Below are positions 5,325 to 6,086 of a DNA stretch of 6,086 nucleotides, piece after piece (position 1 is the first letter of the stretch; each line of letters opens with the position of its first letter). The stretch covers positions 1 through 6,086 of the forward strand of contig JAEYRN010000039.1 in NCBI GenBank assembly GCA_023435565.1, in the 5' to 3' direction. The notes below the pieces were generated by a model that made no database searches, was not told the origin of the DNA, and saw only the letters and a program-made list of their open reading frames with translations. Made by a program: the position numbers and the translations under genes. The DNA is from Bacillota bacterium (lineage in GTDB: Bacteria > Bacillota > UBA4882 > UBA8346).

Positions 5325-5903
5325 TTAATCATTAATAGGTAACTCCTCTATGTTAAAATCCTTAAACCCACATTTGACATCACCTTCCGAACAAACACCA
5401 AAACTAGTATTATATATTGACTTGTCTTTAAAACTACATATTTTACGTTCATTTATAAAACACTCAACGACCGTGCCTTTGCAGATTACTTTTAATGTAT
5501 CGTAAGTGTTGGTATTGCTTCTGATTTTAGTTCTTTTAATAGTTTTCCATTTATCCTTATTAAATTTAGTAACAATAACATATCTGTCAAGAGATAACGC
5601 CAGAATATAGTAACTTTTAGGATTTAAATATTTAAATACAATCCCCTGATCAGAATAGTCCGAACCGCCGATCCACCTTGTCTTAACGGATATTATATAG
5701 TTAGAGAGATAATACCCTTCAATTAAATTGTAATAAATAAAGGATTTGTTTTCTCCAGCGGGATTAAACTGGAGCTCTCCTTCATTAATTCTCCAGTAAT
5801 CATTTAATATAAATCCCCCAGCCCCATTAGAAAAATTAATAGTCATTTTCTTTAAACCGTTTTCAACGGTACCAGTCTCGTCAGTTTGACTGGAATTATT
5901 CAT
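5325..5903 (-). CDS. Laminin-G/concanavalin-like secreted protein, probably 5'-truncated
   Basis: The 192 residues from ATG 5901-5903 form a single beta-sandwich of the concanavalin A/laminin-G type, like the DUF1080/LamG modules that bind glycans. Visible marks are GAGGFILNDYWRINEGELQF (about 27-46), the alternating strands YIISVKTRWIGG and DQGIVFKYLNPKSYYILALS, then DRYVIVTKFNKDKWKTI, the DTLKVICKGTVVECFINERK strand pair, and the closing FGVCSEGDVKCGFKDF. No catalytic site is evident, so binding is the likely role. This ATG has no ribosome binding site. Upstream in the same frame, codons 5904-5962 encode a signal-peptide core, which runs directly into the 15-bp terminal repeat at 5963. The original start was therefore probably removed by an insertion, and the gene may now be silent or make an unexported fragment. 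It is visibly more AT-rich than its neighbours, which hints at separate origin. Confidence 0.65.
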   Translation of the reverse strand: MNNSSQTDETGTVENGLKKMTINFSNGAGGFILNDYWRINEGELQFNPAGENKSFIYYNLIEGYYLSNYIISVKTRWIGGSDYSDQGIVFKYLNPKSYYILALSLDRYVIVTKFNKDKWKTIKRTKIRSNTNTYDTLKVICKGTVVECFINERKICSFKDKSIYNTSFGVCSEGDVKCGFKDFNIEELPIND

Positions 5904-5962
5904 GAATTCCTCAGCAAAACCATAATCACAATTTAAAATTGAGAAAGAAAATATTAATGTAA
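5904..5962 (-). pseudogene. Remnant signal-peptide codons of the laminin-G gene
   Basis: In frame with the gene at 5325 and without a stop, this stretch encodes ITLIFSFSILNCDYGFAEEF: a hydrophobic core followed by GFA-EE, a good signal-peptidase I site, with LNC as a poor lipobox alternative. The basic N-terminus and the start codon are absent, and further upstream codons derive from the terminal repeat and end at TGA (5991-5993) with no ATG, GTG or TTG. This is what an insertion into the signal-peptide codons would leave. Confidence 0.5.
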
Positions 5963-5977
5963 TTAGGGGTTCCTGAA
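5963..5977. repeat. 15-bp terminal inverted repeat, right copy
   Basis: TTAGGGGTTCCTGAA, the exact reverse complement of 113-127. It starts 17 bp after the stop codon of the transposase-like frame to its right and marks the outer (3') end of that element. Confidence 0.6.
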
Positions 5978-5994
5978 TAAATCTTGTTTTTCAA

Positions 5995-6086
5995 TTAAAG
6001 TGCAACTTCAAATTCAAAAACGGTAGATTTTCGAAACCCGAACAGCACCTTGAAAAATTGCGATAAAAGAACCCGGAGTTTACGCT
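5995..6086 (-). CDS. Probable transposase C-terminus (partial)
   Basis: The minus-strand frame is open from the window edge (first full codon 6082-6084) to TAA at 5995-5997 and gives 29 residues: RKLRVLLSQFFKVLFGF, then RKSTVFEFEVAL. It is basic and hydrophobic and ends 17 bp inside the terminal repeat, where a transposase normally stops. I cannot assign an IS family from so short a tail, and the identification rests mainly on position. Confidence 0.4.
   Translation of the reverse strand, partial: RKLRVLLSQFFKVLFGFRKSTVFEFEVAL

Larger units (their letters stand above)
5963..6086 (-). mobile_element. 3' end of an insertion sequence (partial, continues past right edge)
   Basis: The terminal repeat (5963-5977), a 17-bp spacer and the end of a minus-strand open frame (5995-6086) form a typical IS 3' end. 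Its orientation is the same as that of the left element, so the window lies between two same-orientation ends, which could be two copies of one IS. Target-site duplications cannot be checked because the outer flank of each element lies outside the window. Confidence 0.52.

Noticed and set aside
1..6086. CRISPR arrays, tRNA or rRNA genes, riboswitches and defence-island genes.
   Set aside because: No regularly spaced repeats, no tRNA-like cloverleaf or rRNA sequence, no c-di-GMP riboswitch-like leader before the cyclase, and no defence-family domains were seen on either strand.

Overview
The window looks like a piece of chromosome from a low-to-moderate GC, probably spore-forming Firmicute of the Clostridia or Negativicutes type. 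The grounds are strong GGAGG-type ribosome binding sites, TTG/GTG/ATT starts, a membrane-anchored GH18 enzyme related to spore-cortex hydrolases, and a GyrI-like protein plus a cytoplasmic sugar-sensor GGDEF protein of a kind common in these groups. I cannot name the species. Every convincing gene reads right to left (minus strand).

Layout from left to right. Positions 1-127 appear to be the 5' end of an insertion sequence whose transposase starts at the window edge and continues leftwards. A 15-bp terminal repeat ends at 127. About 80 bp of flank follow, then a strong minus-strand terminator (202-238). Next comes a four-helix membrane protein (270-731) whose best start is an ATT codon behind a perfect AGGAGG, 32 codons upstream of the first ATG. 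Then follow a membrane-anchored GH18 family hydrolase (871-1905) and a GyrI-like protein (1982-2617) with its own promoter and a 12-codon leader ORF that overlaps its start. A large soluble diguanylate cyclase (2713-5016) has a LacI/GalR-like ligand-binding domain at its N-terminus. A 308-bp AT-rich gap (5017-5324) holds two hairpins, one of them a good terminator. A laminin-G/concanavalin-like secreted protein (5325-5903) comes next, and its signal peptide runs into a second copy of the 15-bp terminal repeat at 5963-5977. From there to the right edge lies what looks like the C-terminal coding end of a transposase.

So the segment sits between two insertion-sequence ends in the same orientation. 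The right-hand one has removed the start of the laminin-G gene, so that gene is probably broken. The others are largely independent single-gene units, not one pathway: a stress or detoxification protein (GyrI-like), a c-di-GMP producer tuned by an unknown small molecule, an envelope glycan hydrolase and an uncharacterised membrane protein. I see no CRISPR array, tRNA, rRNA or clear defence system. The main points of interest are start-site and leader arrangements, and the insertion-sequence boundaries.
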